A stretch of DNA of 64,000 bases from Demequina mangrovi (GTDB lineage: Bacteria > Actinomycetota > Actinomycetes > Actinomycetales > Demequinaceae). Position 1 is the first letter of the stretch, and each line of letters begins with the position of its first letter. The notes beneath the pieces were generated by a model. It searched no databases. It was not told where the DNA came from and was given only the letters and a program-made list of their open reading frames with translations. A program made the translations under genes and the position numbers. Below are positions 34,032 to 42,500 of this stretch, piece by piece. The DNA lies in contig NZ_BBLU01000001.1 of assembly GCF_000759715.1 (NCBI RefSeq), positions 357,020 through 421,019 of the forward strand. Direction: 5' to 3'.

Positions 34032-34961
34032 TCAGGACCCCGCGGGGCTGTCGCCGGGGGTGTCGGCGACGTCCGACGATGCGTCATCGTCGGGCAAGGC
34101 GGCGTCATCAGGGTGCGAGACACGTGCCGCGAGCTGCGACCGATCCGGTCGCACGGCTGCCTTGCGCTGCCGCCATCCTAGGGCCACGAACGCGAGGATC
34201 GAACCCGCGAGCACGATGATCGAGACCCACTCGTTGATGCGCAGGCCCGCGATGTGCACCGCATCGTCGATGCGGACGTGCTCGATCCACAGACGGCCCG
34301 AGACGTACACCATGACGTACAGCCAGAACACGCGGCCGCCGCGGAGGTCGTACTTCTTGTCGAGCCAGATGATGAGCGCCGCGCCCGCGAGGTTCCACAC
34401 CATCTCGTAGAGGAAGGTGGGGTGGAACGTGGCGAACTGCTCGTAGCCGGCGGGCCGGAAACGCTCCTCGATCTCGAGCGCCCACGGCAGCGTGGTCGGG
34501 GCGCCGAAGAGCTCCTGGTTGAAGTAGTTGCCCATGCGGCCGATCGCCTGGGCGATCAGCACGCCCGGCGCGGCGGCATCGGCGAAGGCCGTGAAGCTCG
34601 CGCCCGCGCGGCGCGCGCCGATCCAGGCGCCCAGCGCACCGAGCGCCACGGCGCCCCAGATGCCCAGCCCGCCGTTCCAGATCTTGAGCGCGTCCCACGG
34701 GTTGCCGTCGGGTCCCCAGTACGGGGCCGGCGTGGTGATGACGTGATAGATGCGGCCGCCGACGATGCCGAACGGGATCGCCCAGAAGGCGATGTCGCCG
34801 ACCACCTCGGCGTCTCCCCCGCGCTCGACCCAGCGGCGCGTGGTGAGCCATAGCGCGACGAAGATGCCGAGCAGGATCCACAGCGCGTACGCGTGGACCG
34901 TGAGCGGTCCGATGCTGAAGGAGCTCCACTCGAGAGGCGGGCTCGGGATGGAGGTGGTCAT
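34032..34961 (-). CDS. lgt: Prolipoprotein diacylglyceryl transferase
   Basis: Transfers diacylglycerol from phosphatidylglycerol to the lipobox cysteine of prolipoproteins at the membrane. The 309-residue protein has about seven membrane segments and the family motifs GGRIYHVI, GRMGNYFNQELFG and HPTFLYEMVWN. The last ~45 residues form a charged, Asp-rich cytoplasmic tail beyond the catalytic core. Its ATG overlaps the trpA stop (ATGA), as in other actinobacteria where lgt follows trpA. At least three proteins in this window (LivK, the FKBP protein and the nuclease-domain protein) are predicted clients. Confidence 0.95.
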   Translation of the reverse strand: MTTSIPSPPLEWSSFSIGPLTVHAYALWILLGIFVALWLTTRRWVERGGDAEVVGDIAFWAIPFGIVGGRIYHVITTPAPYWGPDGNPWDALKIWNGGLGIWGAVALGALGAWIGARRAGASFTAFADAAAPGVLIAQAIGRMGNYFNQELFGAPTTLPWALEIEERFRPAGYEQFATFHPTFLYEMVWNLAGAALIIWLDKKYDLRGGRVFWLYVMVYVSGRLWIEHVRIDDAVHIAGLRINEWVSIIVLAGSILAFVALGWRQRKAAVRPDRSQLAARVSHPDDAALPDDDASSDVADTPGDSPAGS

Positions 34962-35746
34962 CGTGCTGCGCGCACCCCCTCGGCGAGCTCGGTCACCTTG
35001 GCGCGCAGGCGCTCGAGGTCGCCCTCGTCGCCCAGGGCGCGCACCAGCGCCGTGCCGACGATGACGCCGTCCGCGTAGCCGGCGATCTCGGCCGCCTGCT
35101 CCCCCGTCGCGACGCCGACGCCGATGCACACGCGAGCGGCTCCGGCATCGCGGGCGTCCTTCACCACGCGTGTCGCGGCGTCGCCCACCGAGGCGCGCTC
35201 GCCGGTGACGCCCATGAGCGGCGTCGCGTAGACGAAGCCGGTCGAGGCCCCGCACGTGAGCGCCATGCGCTCGCGCGTGGTCGACGGGGCGACCAGGAAG
35301 ATCGTGTCGACGTCCTCGGCGCGTGCCGCCTCGACCCACTCCGGCGCGGAGTCGGGCGTGAGGTCGGGCGTGATGACGCCCGCGCCGCCGGCGGCCTTGA
35401 GGTCCTGCGCGAAGCGCGACCAGCCGCGCTGGAGCATGAGGTTGGCGTAGCTCATCACCACGGGCACCGCGCCCGCCTCGGCGACCGTGCGCACGGCGAT
35501 GAACGCATCGTCCACCTTGACGCCACCCTCGAGGGCGCGCGCGGCCGCGTGCTGGATCATTGGGCCGTCGAGGACGGGGTCCGAGTAGGGCGGGCCGATC
35601 TCGACGACGTCGCAGCCGGCCTCGACCAGCACGCGCATGGCGGCGAGCGAGGTCTCGACGTCGGGGTAGCCGACGGGCAGGTAGCCGACGAGCGCCGCGC
35701 GCCCCTCGGCCTTGCACTGATCGAGGCGGTCGGTCAGCGCGCTCAC
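34958..35746 (-). CDS. trpA: Tryptophan synthase alpha chain
   Basis: Cleaves indole-3-glycerol phosphate and passes indole to TrpB. The 262-residue TIM barrel has [16 protein letters not shown], the catalytic Glu in [16 protein letters not shown], the second acid in GVITPDLT, and the phosphate-binding [25 protein letters not shown] at 35746 shares four bases (GTGA) with the trpB stop. The stop overlaps lgt. The motif PPYSDP differs slightly from the usual PFSDP. Confidence 0.96.
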   Translation of the reverse strand: MSALTDRLDQCKAEGRAALVGYLPVGYPDVETSLAAMRVLVEAGCDVVEIGPPYSDPVLDGPMIQHAAARALEGGVKVDDAFIAVRTVAEAGAVPVVMSYANLMLQRGWSRFAQDLKAAGGAGVITPDLTPDSAPEWVEAARAEDVDTIFLVAPSTTRERMALTCGASTGFVYATPLMGVTGERASVGDAATRVVKDARDAGAARVCIGVGVATGEQAAEIAGYADGVIVGTALVRALGDEGDLERLRAKVTELAEGVRAAR

Positions 35747-36951
35747 TCGTCTCCCTCCGGCAGCATGTCGAACCAGCGTGCGGCCTGCTCGACGTCCTTG
35801 TCGCCGCGACCCGAGAGGGTCACCAGCAGCGTCGCGTCGGGGCCGAGCTCGCGGCCCAGGCGGATCGCGCCGGCGAGCGCGTGCGCGGACTCGATCGCGG
35901 GCAGGATCCCCTCGGTGCGGGTGAGGAGGCGGAAGGCCTCCATCGCCTCGGCGTCGGTGACGGGCCAGTACTCGGCACGGCCGATGCTCGACAGCCAGGT
36001 GTGCTCGGGGCCCACGCCCGGATAGTCCAGGCCGGCGGAGATCGAGTGGCTCGGCTGGGTCTGGCCGTCCTCGTCCTGGAGGATGTAGGACATCGAGCCG
36101 TGCAGGATGCCGGGGCGACCGCCGGTGAGCGTCGCGGCGTGGCGGCCGGTCTCGACCCCGTCGCCCGCGGCCTCGCAGCCGATGAGGCGCACGTCGGCGT
36201 CGTCGAGGAACGCGTCGAACGAGCCGATCGCGTTGGAGCCGCCGCCCACGCACGCGAGCACCGCGTCGGGCAGCCCGCCGAGCGCGAGCATCTGCTCGCG
36301 CGCCTCGACCGAGATGACGCGCTGGAAGTCGCGGACCATCGCGGGGAACGGGTGCGGGCCCGCGGCGGTGCCGAAGACGTAGTTGGTGTGCTCGACGTTC
36401 GCGACCCAGTCGCGGAAGGCCTCGTTGATGGCGTCGCGCAGGGTGCGGGTGCCGGTCGCGACGGGGATGACCTCGGCGCCGAGCAGGCGCATGCGGGCGA
36501 CGTTGAGGGACTGCCGCTCGGTGTCCTCCTCGCCCATGTAGATCACGCAGTCGAGGCCCATGAGCGCCGCGGCGGTCGCGGTCGCGACGCCGTGCTGGCC
36601 CGCGCCGGTCTCCGCGATGATGCGCGACTTGCCCAGGCGCTTGGTGAGCAGCGCCTGGCCGAGCACGTTGTTGATCTTGTGCGAGCCGGTGTGGTTGAGG
36701 TCCTCGCGCTTGAGGAGCACACGCGCGCCGCCGCAGTGCTGGGCGAAGCGCGGCACCTCGGTCACGATGCTCGGGCGGCCGGTGTAGTCGCGGGCGAGGC
36801 GCTCGAGCTCGAGGGTGAACTCGGGGTCGATGCGGGCCTTGTCGTACGCGTCGGTGAGCTCGTCGAGGGCGGCCATGAGCGCCTCGGGGACGAAGCGTCC
36901 TCCGAACTCGCCGAAGTACGGCCCGGGGGCCTCCTGGAGCGACCCCGTCAC
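35743..36951 (-). CDS. trpB: Tryptophan synthase beta chain
   Basis: The PLP enzyme that joins indole and serine to form tryptophan in complex with TrpA. The 402-residue protein has the PLP lysine in [11 protein letters not shown], the [17 protein letters not shown] segment, the GGGSNAIG phosphate cup, and the PGVGPEH and ESAHAL motifs. Both ends overlap their neighbours by four bases (ATGA with trpC, GTGA with trpA), consistent with tight translational coupling. Confidence 0.97.
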   Translation of the reverse strand: MTGSLQEAPGPYFGEFGGRFVPEALMAALDELTDAYDKARIDPEFTLELERLARDYTGRPSIVTEVPRFAQHCGGARVLLKREDLNHTGSHKINNVLGQALLTKRLGKSRIIAETGAGQHGVATATAAALMGLDCVIYMGEEDTERQSLNVARMRLLGAEVIPVATGTRTLRDAINEAFRDWVANVEHTNYVFGTAAGPHPFPAMVRDFQRVISVEAREQMLALGGLPDAVLACVGGGSNAIGSFDAFLDDADVRLIGCEAAGDGVETGRHAATLTGGRPGILHGSMSYILQDEDGQTQPSHSISAGLDYPGVGPEHTWLSSIGRAEYWPVTDAEAMEAFRLLTRTEGILPAIESAHALAGAIRLGRELGPDATLLVTLSGRGDKDVEQAARWFDMLPEGDE

Positions 36952-37757
36952 GGGCGCACCGAGCGCAGCGCGGGGTGGGCGCCGGCGGCGACCATCTCCG
37001 CCACCGTCGCGCGCGGGTCGCGGTCCTTCACCAGGGCCTCGCCCACGAGCACGGCGTCGGCGCCCAGGCGGGCGTACTCGACCACGTCGTGGCTGTCACG
37101 GATGCCGGACTCGGCGATCCGCAGGATGCCGTCCGGGATGTGCGGCGCGACGCGGGCGAACGTGGTGCGGTCCACCTCGAGGGTGCGGAGGTTGCGCGCG
37201 TTCACGCCGATGACGGTCGCGCCGGCGTCGGCGGCCCGCTTGACCTCCTCCTCGCTGTGCACCTCGACGAGCGCGAGCATGCCGAGCGAGTGGACCCGCT
37301 CGATGAGGCTCTCGAGAGCGAGCTGCTCGAGCGCCGCGACGATGAGGAGGACCACGTCCGCGCCATGCGCCCTGGCCTCCCACACCTGGTACGGCGTGAC
37401 GATGAAGTCCTTGCGCAGGATCGGCGCGTCCACCTTGGCGCGCACCGCGTCGAGGTCCTGGAGCGAGCCGTTGAACCGGCGCTGCTCGGTGAGGACGGAG
37501 ATCACGGACGCGCCGCCCGCGGCGTACTCGGTCGCGAGCAGCGCGGGATCGGTGATGTCGGCGAGGTCACCCTTGGAGGGGCTCGACCGCTTCACCTCGG
37601 CGATGATGCCGACCTCCTCCTGAGCGAGGATCGCGCGAGCGTCCAGCGCCTCGGGAAGGCGTGCGGCGCGCTCCTTGAGCGCGTCCATGGAGGTCAGCTC
37701 CTTGCGGACCTCCAGGTCCTCGAGTACCCCCGAGACGATGCTGTCCAGAACGCTCAT
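36948..37757 (-). CDS. trpC: Indole-3-glycerol phosphate synthase
   Basis: Closes the indole ring from CdRP in tryptophan synthesis. The 269-residue TIM barrel shows [24 protein letters not shown], the catalytic Lys in [22 protein letters not shown] and IAESGI. ATG at 37757 is preferred because GGGAGC lies upstream and the protein then begins [11 protein letters not shown]; eight more codons are open upstream. trpD and trpF are not in the window. The region upstream carries an inverted repeat and promoter-like elements. Confidence 0.96.
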   Translation of the reverse strand: MSVLDSIVSGVLEDLEVRKELTSMDALKERAARLPEALDARAILAQEEVGIIAEVKRSSPSKGDLADITDPALLATEYAAGGASVISVLTEQRRFNGSLQDLDAVRAKVDAPILRKDFIVTPYQVWEARAHGADVVLLIVAALEQLALESLIERVHSLGMLALVEVHSEEEVKRAADAGATVIGVNARNLRTLEVDRTTFARVAPHIPDGILRIAESGIRDSHDVVEYARLGADAVLVGEALVKDRDPRATVAEMVAAGAHPALRSVRP

Positions 37758-37779
37758 GCTGCTCCCACCCATGGCGCCC

Positions 37780-37825
37780 ACTCTACCGCCGCAAAGAACG
37801 GCTCAAGGACGCCTCAAATTGAGGC
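37780..37825 (-). promoter_or_regulatory. Possible internal promoter and inverted repeat before trpC
   Basis: On the minus strand TTGAGC (37801-37806) and TAGAGT (37780-37785) are 15 bases apart, a short spacing. Just upstream lies the inverted repeat GCCTCAA-A-TTGAGGC (37811-37825). Together they may let trpCBA be expressed apart from trpE. Confidence 0.3.
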
Positions 37826-37834
37826 ACAGAGTGC

Positions 37835-38071
37835 CTACGAGAGGGGCTGACCGTGGCCCAGCGCACGGAGCACGGCACCCGCGGCGAGCGACGCGACGGC
37901 GACGACGATGCCGGCGATCGTGAGCGCGTGGACGGGGATCGCGATGCCCACCGAGGCGAGCAGCGCGGCGATCACCAGGCCGATGTTCGTGACCCACGCG
38001 GCGGTGGTCCTGCCGTGGTTGTGCGGGGCGATCTCGGGAAGGTCCTGCGGCTCGAGGTGCACGCTCGACAT
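37835..38071 (-). CDS. HGxxPAAW-family small membrane protein
   Basis: A 78-residue protein with a soluble N-terminus containing HNHGRTTAAWVTN and two membrane segments (IGLVIAALLASVGIAIPV and ALTIAGIVVAVASLAAGAVL). The motif corresponds to the HGxxPAAW family (DUF6704), which sits between trpE and trpC in many actinobacteria; here the proline is replaced by threonine. Function is unknown; context alone suggests a link to the trp operon. A very good ribosome site (AAGGAG) precedes the ATG. Confidence 0.8.
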   Translation of the reverse strand: MSSVHLEPQDLPEIAPHNHGRTTAAWVTNIGLVIAALLASVGIAIPVHALTIAGIVVAVASLAAGAVLRALGHGQPLS

Positions 38072-38103
38072 GGGGTTCTCCTTGGGGACTGGGGAATTGC
38101 GCG

Positions 38104-39654
38104 TCAGTCTAGCGAAGCCGGAGCCGGTGCCAGGCGCGACGCCGTCGAGATCGCGCGGATGAGCGCGGCGGCCTTGTGGCGGGTCTCCGCGGCCTCGTTC
38201 TCGGGCACGGAGTCGGCGACGATGCCGGCGCCCGCCTGCACGTGCGCGGTGCCGTCCTCGATCAGCGCGGTGCGGATCGCGATGGCGGTGTCCATGTTGC
38301 CCGCGAAGTCGAAGTAGCCCACCGCGCCGCCGTAGAACGCGCGCCGCGTCGGCTCGATCTCGTCGATGAGCGCGATGGCCCGGGGCTTGGGCGCCCCGGA
38401 GAGCGTGCCGGCCGGGAACACCGCCGTGAACGCGTCGAGCGCGCCGTGCGGGGCCTCGAGCTCGCCCACCACCGTCGAGCAGATGTGCATGATGTGGCTG
38501 TAGCGGTTGACCACCATGAACTCGACCACCTCGACCGAGGTGGGCTCGCATACCTTCACGAGGTCGTTGCGGGCGAGATCGACGAGCATGACGTGCTCGG
38601 CGATCTCCTTGGGGTCCGCGAGCAGCTCCTCCTGGAGGCTCTTGTCCTCGGCCGGCGTCGCGCCGCGCGGACGCGATCCCGCGATGGGGAACGTCGAGAC
38701 CCGCCCGTCCTTGACGGTGCACAGCGACTCGGGGCTCGCGCCGACCACCGCGAAGTCGCGGCCCTGGTCGTCCTCGAGCTGGAAGTAGTACATGTACGGG
38801 CTCGGGTTGAGCGTGCGCAGCACGCGGTAGACCTCGAGCGGGCTCGCCTCGCACGGGAGGTCGAAGCGCTGCGAGGGCACCATCTGGAACACCTCGCCGT
38901 CGCGGATGGCCTCCTTGGCGAACTCGACGGCCTTCTCGTACTCCCCCGGCGCGCTGCGCTGGGTGATCGCCGGGTCGTCGCCTTCGGTGAGCACCGACAC
39001 CTCTCCGGCGACGGCGTTCGCGAGCTCGCGCTGCATGCGGTCGAGCCGGGCGACCGCGTCCTCGTACGCCCGCTCGATGCCCGTCTGCTGCGCATCGGCG
39101 TTGACCGCGTTGGCGATGAGCCACACCGAGCCGTCGCGGTGGTCGATCGCCGCGATGTCGGTGGCGAGCAGCAGCAGCACGTCGGGCACGTCGAGCTCGC
39201 GCGGCGCCTTCATCGGCAGCGTCGGCTCCCACTGACGGATGATGTCCCAGCCGAGCACGCCGACCATGCCGCCGGTGAGCGGGGGCAGGCCCTCGATGGC
39301 CTCGGAGCGCATCTCGGCGAGCACCTGCTGGATCGTCGTGAGCGGCGCGCCGTCGGCGAGGCCCACGGGGACGTCGCCGCTCCACCGCGCATCGTCCCCG
39401 TCGACCGTGAGCATCGCGCGGCTGTGCACGCCCACGAAGGACCACCGGGCGCGCGACCCGTCGGGCTCGGCGGACTCGAGGATGAAGGTGCCGGGCCGCT
39501 CCTGCGCGAGGGCGCGGTAGACCGCGACCGGCGTGAGCGAGTCGGCGAGCAGGCGGCGGACCACGGGCACCACGCGATGCGAGGCGCCGATCTCGGTGAA
39601 GCCCGCGAGCGACGGCCAGGTCTGGCCCCAGTCGAGGCGCGGCGCGGCCGTCAT
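38104..39654 (-). CDS. trpE: Anthranilate synthase component I
   Basis: Makes anthranilate from chorismate with glutamine-derived ammonia, the committed step of tryptophan synthesis. The 516-residue protein has the N-terminal feedback site region [10 protein letters not shown] (LES motif for tryptophan binding). The chorismate-binding domain shows [44 protein letters not shown] and [14 protein letters not shown], with [13 protein letters not shown] at the end. The start ATG overlaps the hisI stop (ATGA). No leader peptide rich in Trp was found. Confidence 0.97.
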   Translation of the reverse strand: MTAAPRLDWGQTWPSLAGFTEIGASHRVVPVVRRLLADSLTPVAVYRALAQERPGTFILESAEPDGSRARWSFVGVHSRAMLTVDGDDARWSGDVPVGLADGAPLTTIQQVLAEMRSEAIEGLPPLTGGMVGVLGWDIIRQWEPTLPMKAPRELDVPDVLLLLATDIAAIDHRDGSVWLIANAVNADAQQTGIERAYEDAVARLDRMQRELANAVAGEVSVLTEGDDPAITQRSAPGEYEKAVEFAKEAIRDGEVFQMVPSQRFDLPCEASPLEVYRVLRTLNPSPYMYYFQLEDDQGRDFAVVGASPESLCTVKDGRVSTFPIAGSRPRGATPAEDKSLQEELLADPKEIAEHVMLVDLARNDLVKVCEPTSVEVVEFMVVNRYSHIMHICSTVVGELEAPHGALDAFTAVFPAGTLSGAPKPRAIALIDEIEPTRRAFYGGAVGYFDFAGNMDTAIAIRTALIEDGTAHVQAGAGIVADSVPENEAAETRHKAAALIRAISTASRLAPAPASLD

Positions 39655-40016
39655 GCGAGATCTCCCAGGCCGTTCACCGCGCCCAGGGCTCCCCCGGCCT
39701 CGAAGCACGTGCGCGTACCGGTGTGGCAGGCCGGACCCTGCTGGTCGACCTCGAGCAGCAGCGCGTCGCCGTCGCAGTCGAGGCTCACGCGCACCACGCG
39801 CTGGACGTTGCCCGAGGTGTCGCCCTTGCGCCACAGCTCCTGGCGCGAGCGGCTCCAGTAGACCGCGCGGCCGCTGGTGAGGGTCTCATGGAGCGCGTCG
39901 TCGTTCATCCACGCCACCATGAGCACCTCGCGCGTGTCGTGCTGCTGCACCACGGCGCAGACGAGGCCGTTCGGGTCGCGCTTGAGGCGCGCTGCGAGGT
40001 CACCGTCGAGAGGCAT
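39651..40016 (-). CDS. hisI: Phosphoribosyl-AMP cyclohydrolase
   Basis: Opens the purine ring of phosphoribosyl-AMP, the third step of histidine synthesis. The 121-residue monofunctional form lacks the HisE domain. It has VLMVAWMN, the [16 protein letters not shown] loop, and metal ligands in [27 protein letters not shown]. The ribosome site GGAAGG lies ten bases before the ATG. It heads the minus-strand run into trpE, overlapping it by four bases, which couples histidine and tryptophan genes. Confidence 0.95.
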   Translation of the reverse strand: MPLDGDLAARLKRDPNGLVCAVVQQHDTREVLMVAWMNDDALHETLTSGRAVYWSRSRQELWRKGDTSGNVQRVVRVSLDCDGDALLLEVDQQGPACHTGTRTCFEAGGALGAVNGLGDLA

Positions 40017-40082
40017 GCGGCTTATCCTTCCACGCCCTCCCCTCCGACAGCGCCAACGGAGTCCGCAGCGTCGCACTGCGCG

Positions 40083-40136
40083 CTGGCGGGACATGGAGGC
40101 CGGAATCCGCGCGAGAACGGCACTCATGTCCCGCAG
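40083..40136. repeat. REP-like palindromic element, diverged copy 3
   Basis: CTGGCGGGACATG (40083-40095) is complementary to CATGTCCCGCAG (40125-40136) apart from one missing base. The loop begins with AGGCCGGA, as in the two copies near 16.5 kb. It lies between hisI and the next upstream gene. Confidence 0.7.
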
Positions 40137-40155
40137 GCGCGCGCGGCGCGGAGGA

Positions 40156-40563
40156 TCAGGCCTCGAGCGGCTCCGAGACGATGCAGTGGCGCTCCATCAC
40201 GAAGCGCCACGGCTCGGAGAGCTTGAGGTGGACGTCGATCGACACGTCCGAGCCCAGGAGGCGCGCGAGACCCTGGCATGCGGCGACGTCGGCCGCCGCG
40301 GAGCAGACCACGGGCAGCCCGTCGAGGCCGTGGTCGACCGCGAGCGAGTACACCGCGTCGTACGCGAGCTTCCATGAGGCGTGCCAGTCGCTCACCAGGA
40401 AGTCGGTGTCGGACAGCAGGTCGAAGACCTCGGTGAGGCCCATCTTGCGGGCCTTGGACAGCGAGATCACCTCTCGGATGGTGAGGTGCGGAAGCCGCTC
40501 CATGTGCGCATCGAACGCCGCGTAGCGCAGCCCGCGCACGCTCGCCGCCAACGACTCGGTCAC
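40156..40563 (-). CDS. Uncharacterised 135-residue protein
   Basis: I do not recognise this family. The protein is predicted soluble and mainly helical. It has a basic stretch (SLSKARKMG), a central [25 protein letters not shown] segment and the Cys-containing sequence [21 protein letters not shown] beta-rich end follows ([24 protein letters not shown]). There is no signal peptide or membrane segment. GTG at 40563 has AAGG eight bases upstream. Codon use is like its neighbours. The leader contains two mutually exclusive hairpins. It lies upstream of hisI but is separated from it by the repeat element. Confidence 0.7.
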   Translation of the reverse strand: MTESLAASVRGLRYAAFDAHMERLPHLTIREVISLSKARKMGLTEVFDLLSDTDFLVSDWHASWKLAYDAVYSLAVDHGLDGLPVVCSAAADVAACQGLARLLGSDVSIDVHLKLSEPWRFVMERHCIVSEPLEA

Positions 40564-40592
40564 GGCCGTCCTTCCCTCAGATCCCTCAGCAC

Positions 40593-40633
40593 GGACCCCA
40601 GGGGGTCCTGACGGACATCAAACCACCAGGACC
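40593..40633 (-). promoter_or_regulatory. Leader with two mutually exclusive hairpins
   Basis: GGTCCTG (40604-40610) can pair with CAGGACC (40627-40633) across 16 bases. Alternatively GGACCCC (40593-40599) pairs with GGGGTCC (40602-40608). The two share bases 40604-40608. They lie 30-70 bases before the 135-residue gene. Confidence 0.4.
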
Positions 40634-40724
40634 CTCGGATGACACGCACTTCGTGCGCGTTTCGCACCCCGGCGTGAGCAACCTCACGAGGGCTTGCGCC
40701 GAGGGGCGCACGGGGCGAGGGACG

Positions 40725-42500
40725 TCAGTCCCGGGTCTGCGCCACCCACGCGGCGTGGAGACCCGAGTAGATGCCGCCGGCCTTGACCAGCTGGTCGTGG
40801 TGACCCAGCTCCACGAGCTCGCCCTGCTCCATCACGCCCACGAGGTCCGCACGCTCGGCGGTCGACAGCCGGTGCGCGATCACCACGGCGGTGCGGCCCT
40901 GCATGAGCGACTCGAGCGCGCGGGAGATCCGCACCTCCGTCGCGGGGTCCACGGCCGAGGTCGCCTCGTCCAGGATGAGCAGGTCCGGGTCGCGCAGGTA
41001 CGCCCGCGCGATCGACACGAGCTGGCGCTCGCCGGCGGACAGCAGCTCGCCGCGCGGGCCCACATGCGTGTCGAGGCCGTGGGGCAGGGTCTTGACCCAG
41101 CCCTCGAGCCCGAGCGACTCGAAGGCCGCATGCGCGCGCGCCTCCACCTCGTCGGGCGAGGCCTTCGGCAGCGCGTACGCGAGATTCGTCAGCACCGAGC
41201 CGTCGAAGAGGAAGCCCTCCTGCGGCACCACCGCGACCGAGCGGCGCAGCGAGGACATCGGCACGTCGCGCACGTCGACGCCGCCGACGCGCACCGTCCC
41301 CTCGGACGGGTCGAAGAAGCGCGACATGAGGCGCGCGAGCGAGGTCTTGCCCGAGCCGGTCTGGCCCACGAGCGCGAGGCGCTTGCCCGCGGGAAGGTCG
41401 AGGTCGACGCCCTTGAGCACCTCGGGGCCGCCCGGATAGGTGAGCCGGATGCCCTCCATCGCCAGGTCGCCACGGCCGTGCGGGATGGGCGTGCCGTCCT
41501 CGGCCGGGTCGGCGATGGTGACCTCCTCGTCGACCAGCTCGACCACGCGGCGCCAGCCGACGATCGCGCGCTGCATCTCCGCGAGCATCTCGATGATCCA
41601 CATGAGCGGACCCGAGAACATGTAGACGAGGAAGGCGAAGGCCACCACGGTGCCGACCGTGATGTCCCCGCGCAGCGCGAGGTGCGTGCCGCCGATGAGC
41701 GCGATGCCCGTCGCGAGCGACTGGCCCAGCACCGTCGAGGAGAAGTTGAGCGAGGCGAGCGCGGAGGCGCGCTTCTCAGCCTTGAGGATGTCGTCGATCT
41801 CATCGCCCAGCTGGTCGCGCATCCGCTGCTGCACGCCGTACGCGCGGATGGTCGAGATGCCCACGAGCTGCTCCGAGGTCTTGCCCAGCAGGTCGGCCAT
41901 GCGCGAGCGGACGGTGGTGAACGCCGCCCGGACGCGCGGCTGGATCCACAGCAGCGACATCACCATCGGGATGAAGGCGAGCAGCACCAGCAGCGACAGC
42001 TGCCACGAGTACGCGAGCATCACCAGGAACACCACGCCGGACTCCATCGCGGCGATGATCATCGCCGCGCCGGTCCACTGCATGAGGTCGCGCATCGTCT
42101 CGACGTCGCCCGTGACGCGCGACACGTAGCGGCCGCGCTGCTCCTCGTTCTGCGTGAGCACCGAGAGCTCGTGCACCTTGCCGAACGCGCGGATGCGCAA
42201 CGTCGCGAGGCCCGCCTCGGCGGCGGAGACCATGCGCATGCGCACGCGCCACGCGAGCACGGCGGAGATCAGCAGGATCACCGCTCCCCCGCTCGCGTAC
42301 GCGACCACCACGTCGGTGTCGACGCCGCCGGGCGCGAGCAGGCCCAGGTCGGTGACGCGCTGCGTGAGGAAGGGCGACACCGCGCGACCGGTCGCCGCGA
42401 GGGCCGCCAGGGTCAGCGTGATGCCGAGCCCCTTGCGGAACTCGGGGCTCAGCTCGAGCCCGCGCCGGAACAGGTGGCGCATCGTCATCTCGTCGGTCAT
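40725..42500 (-). CDS. ABC exporter half-transporter, partner with the consensus Walker B
   Basis: A membrane-fused ABC exporter subunit of 591 residues: a six-helix membrane domain (about 1-320) and an ATPase domain (345-591). Walker A is GQTGSGKTS (about 378), the signature a degenerate LSAGERQ (about 490), Walker B LLILDEATSAVD with the catalytic Glu, and the switch His is present in IAHRLST. Paired with the adjacent 622-residue subunit it should form a heterodimer. Substrate unknown; drugs or lipids are typical of the family. It overlaps its partner by four bases. Confidence 0.92.
   Translation of the reverse strand: MTDEMTMRHLFRRGLELSPEFRKGLGITLTLAALAATGRAVSPFLTQRVTDLGLLAPGGVDTDVVVAYASGGAVILLISAVLAWRVRMRMVSAAEAGLATLRIRAFGKVHELSVLTQNEEQRGRYVSRVTGDVETMRDLMQWTGAAMIIAAMESGVVFLVMLAYSWQLSLLVLLAFIPMVMSLLWIQPRVRAAFTTVRSRMADLLGKTSEQLVGISTIRAYGVQQRMRDQLGDEIDDILKAEKRASALASLNFSSTVLGQSLATGIALIGGTHLALRGDITVGTVVAFAFLVYMFSGPLMWIIEMLAEMQRAIVGWRRVVELVDEEVTIADPAEDGTPIPHGRGDLAMEGIRLTYPGGPEVLKGVDLDLPAGKRLALVGQTGSGKTSLARLMSRFFDPSEGTVRVGGVDVRDVPMSSLRRSVAVVPQEGFLFDGSVLTNLAYALPKASPDEVEARAHAAFESLGLEGWVKTLPHGLDTHVGPRGELLSAGERQLVSIARAYLRDPDLLILDEATSAVDPATEVRISRALESLMQGRTAVVIAHRLSTAERADLVGVMEQGELVELGHHDQLVKAGGIYSGLHAAWVAQTRD

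Noticed and set aside
29775..34181. A 1,468-codon open frame opposite gltB
   Set aside because: It is an antisense shadow of gltB, whose Cys24 and iron-sulfur motifs are unmistakable.
39655..40155. A tryptophan-rich leader peptide and attenuator for trpE
   Set aside because: hisI overlaps trpE directly, and no short frame with tandem Trp codons or terminator/antiterminator pair is present upstream.
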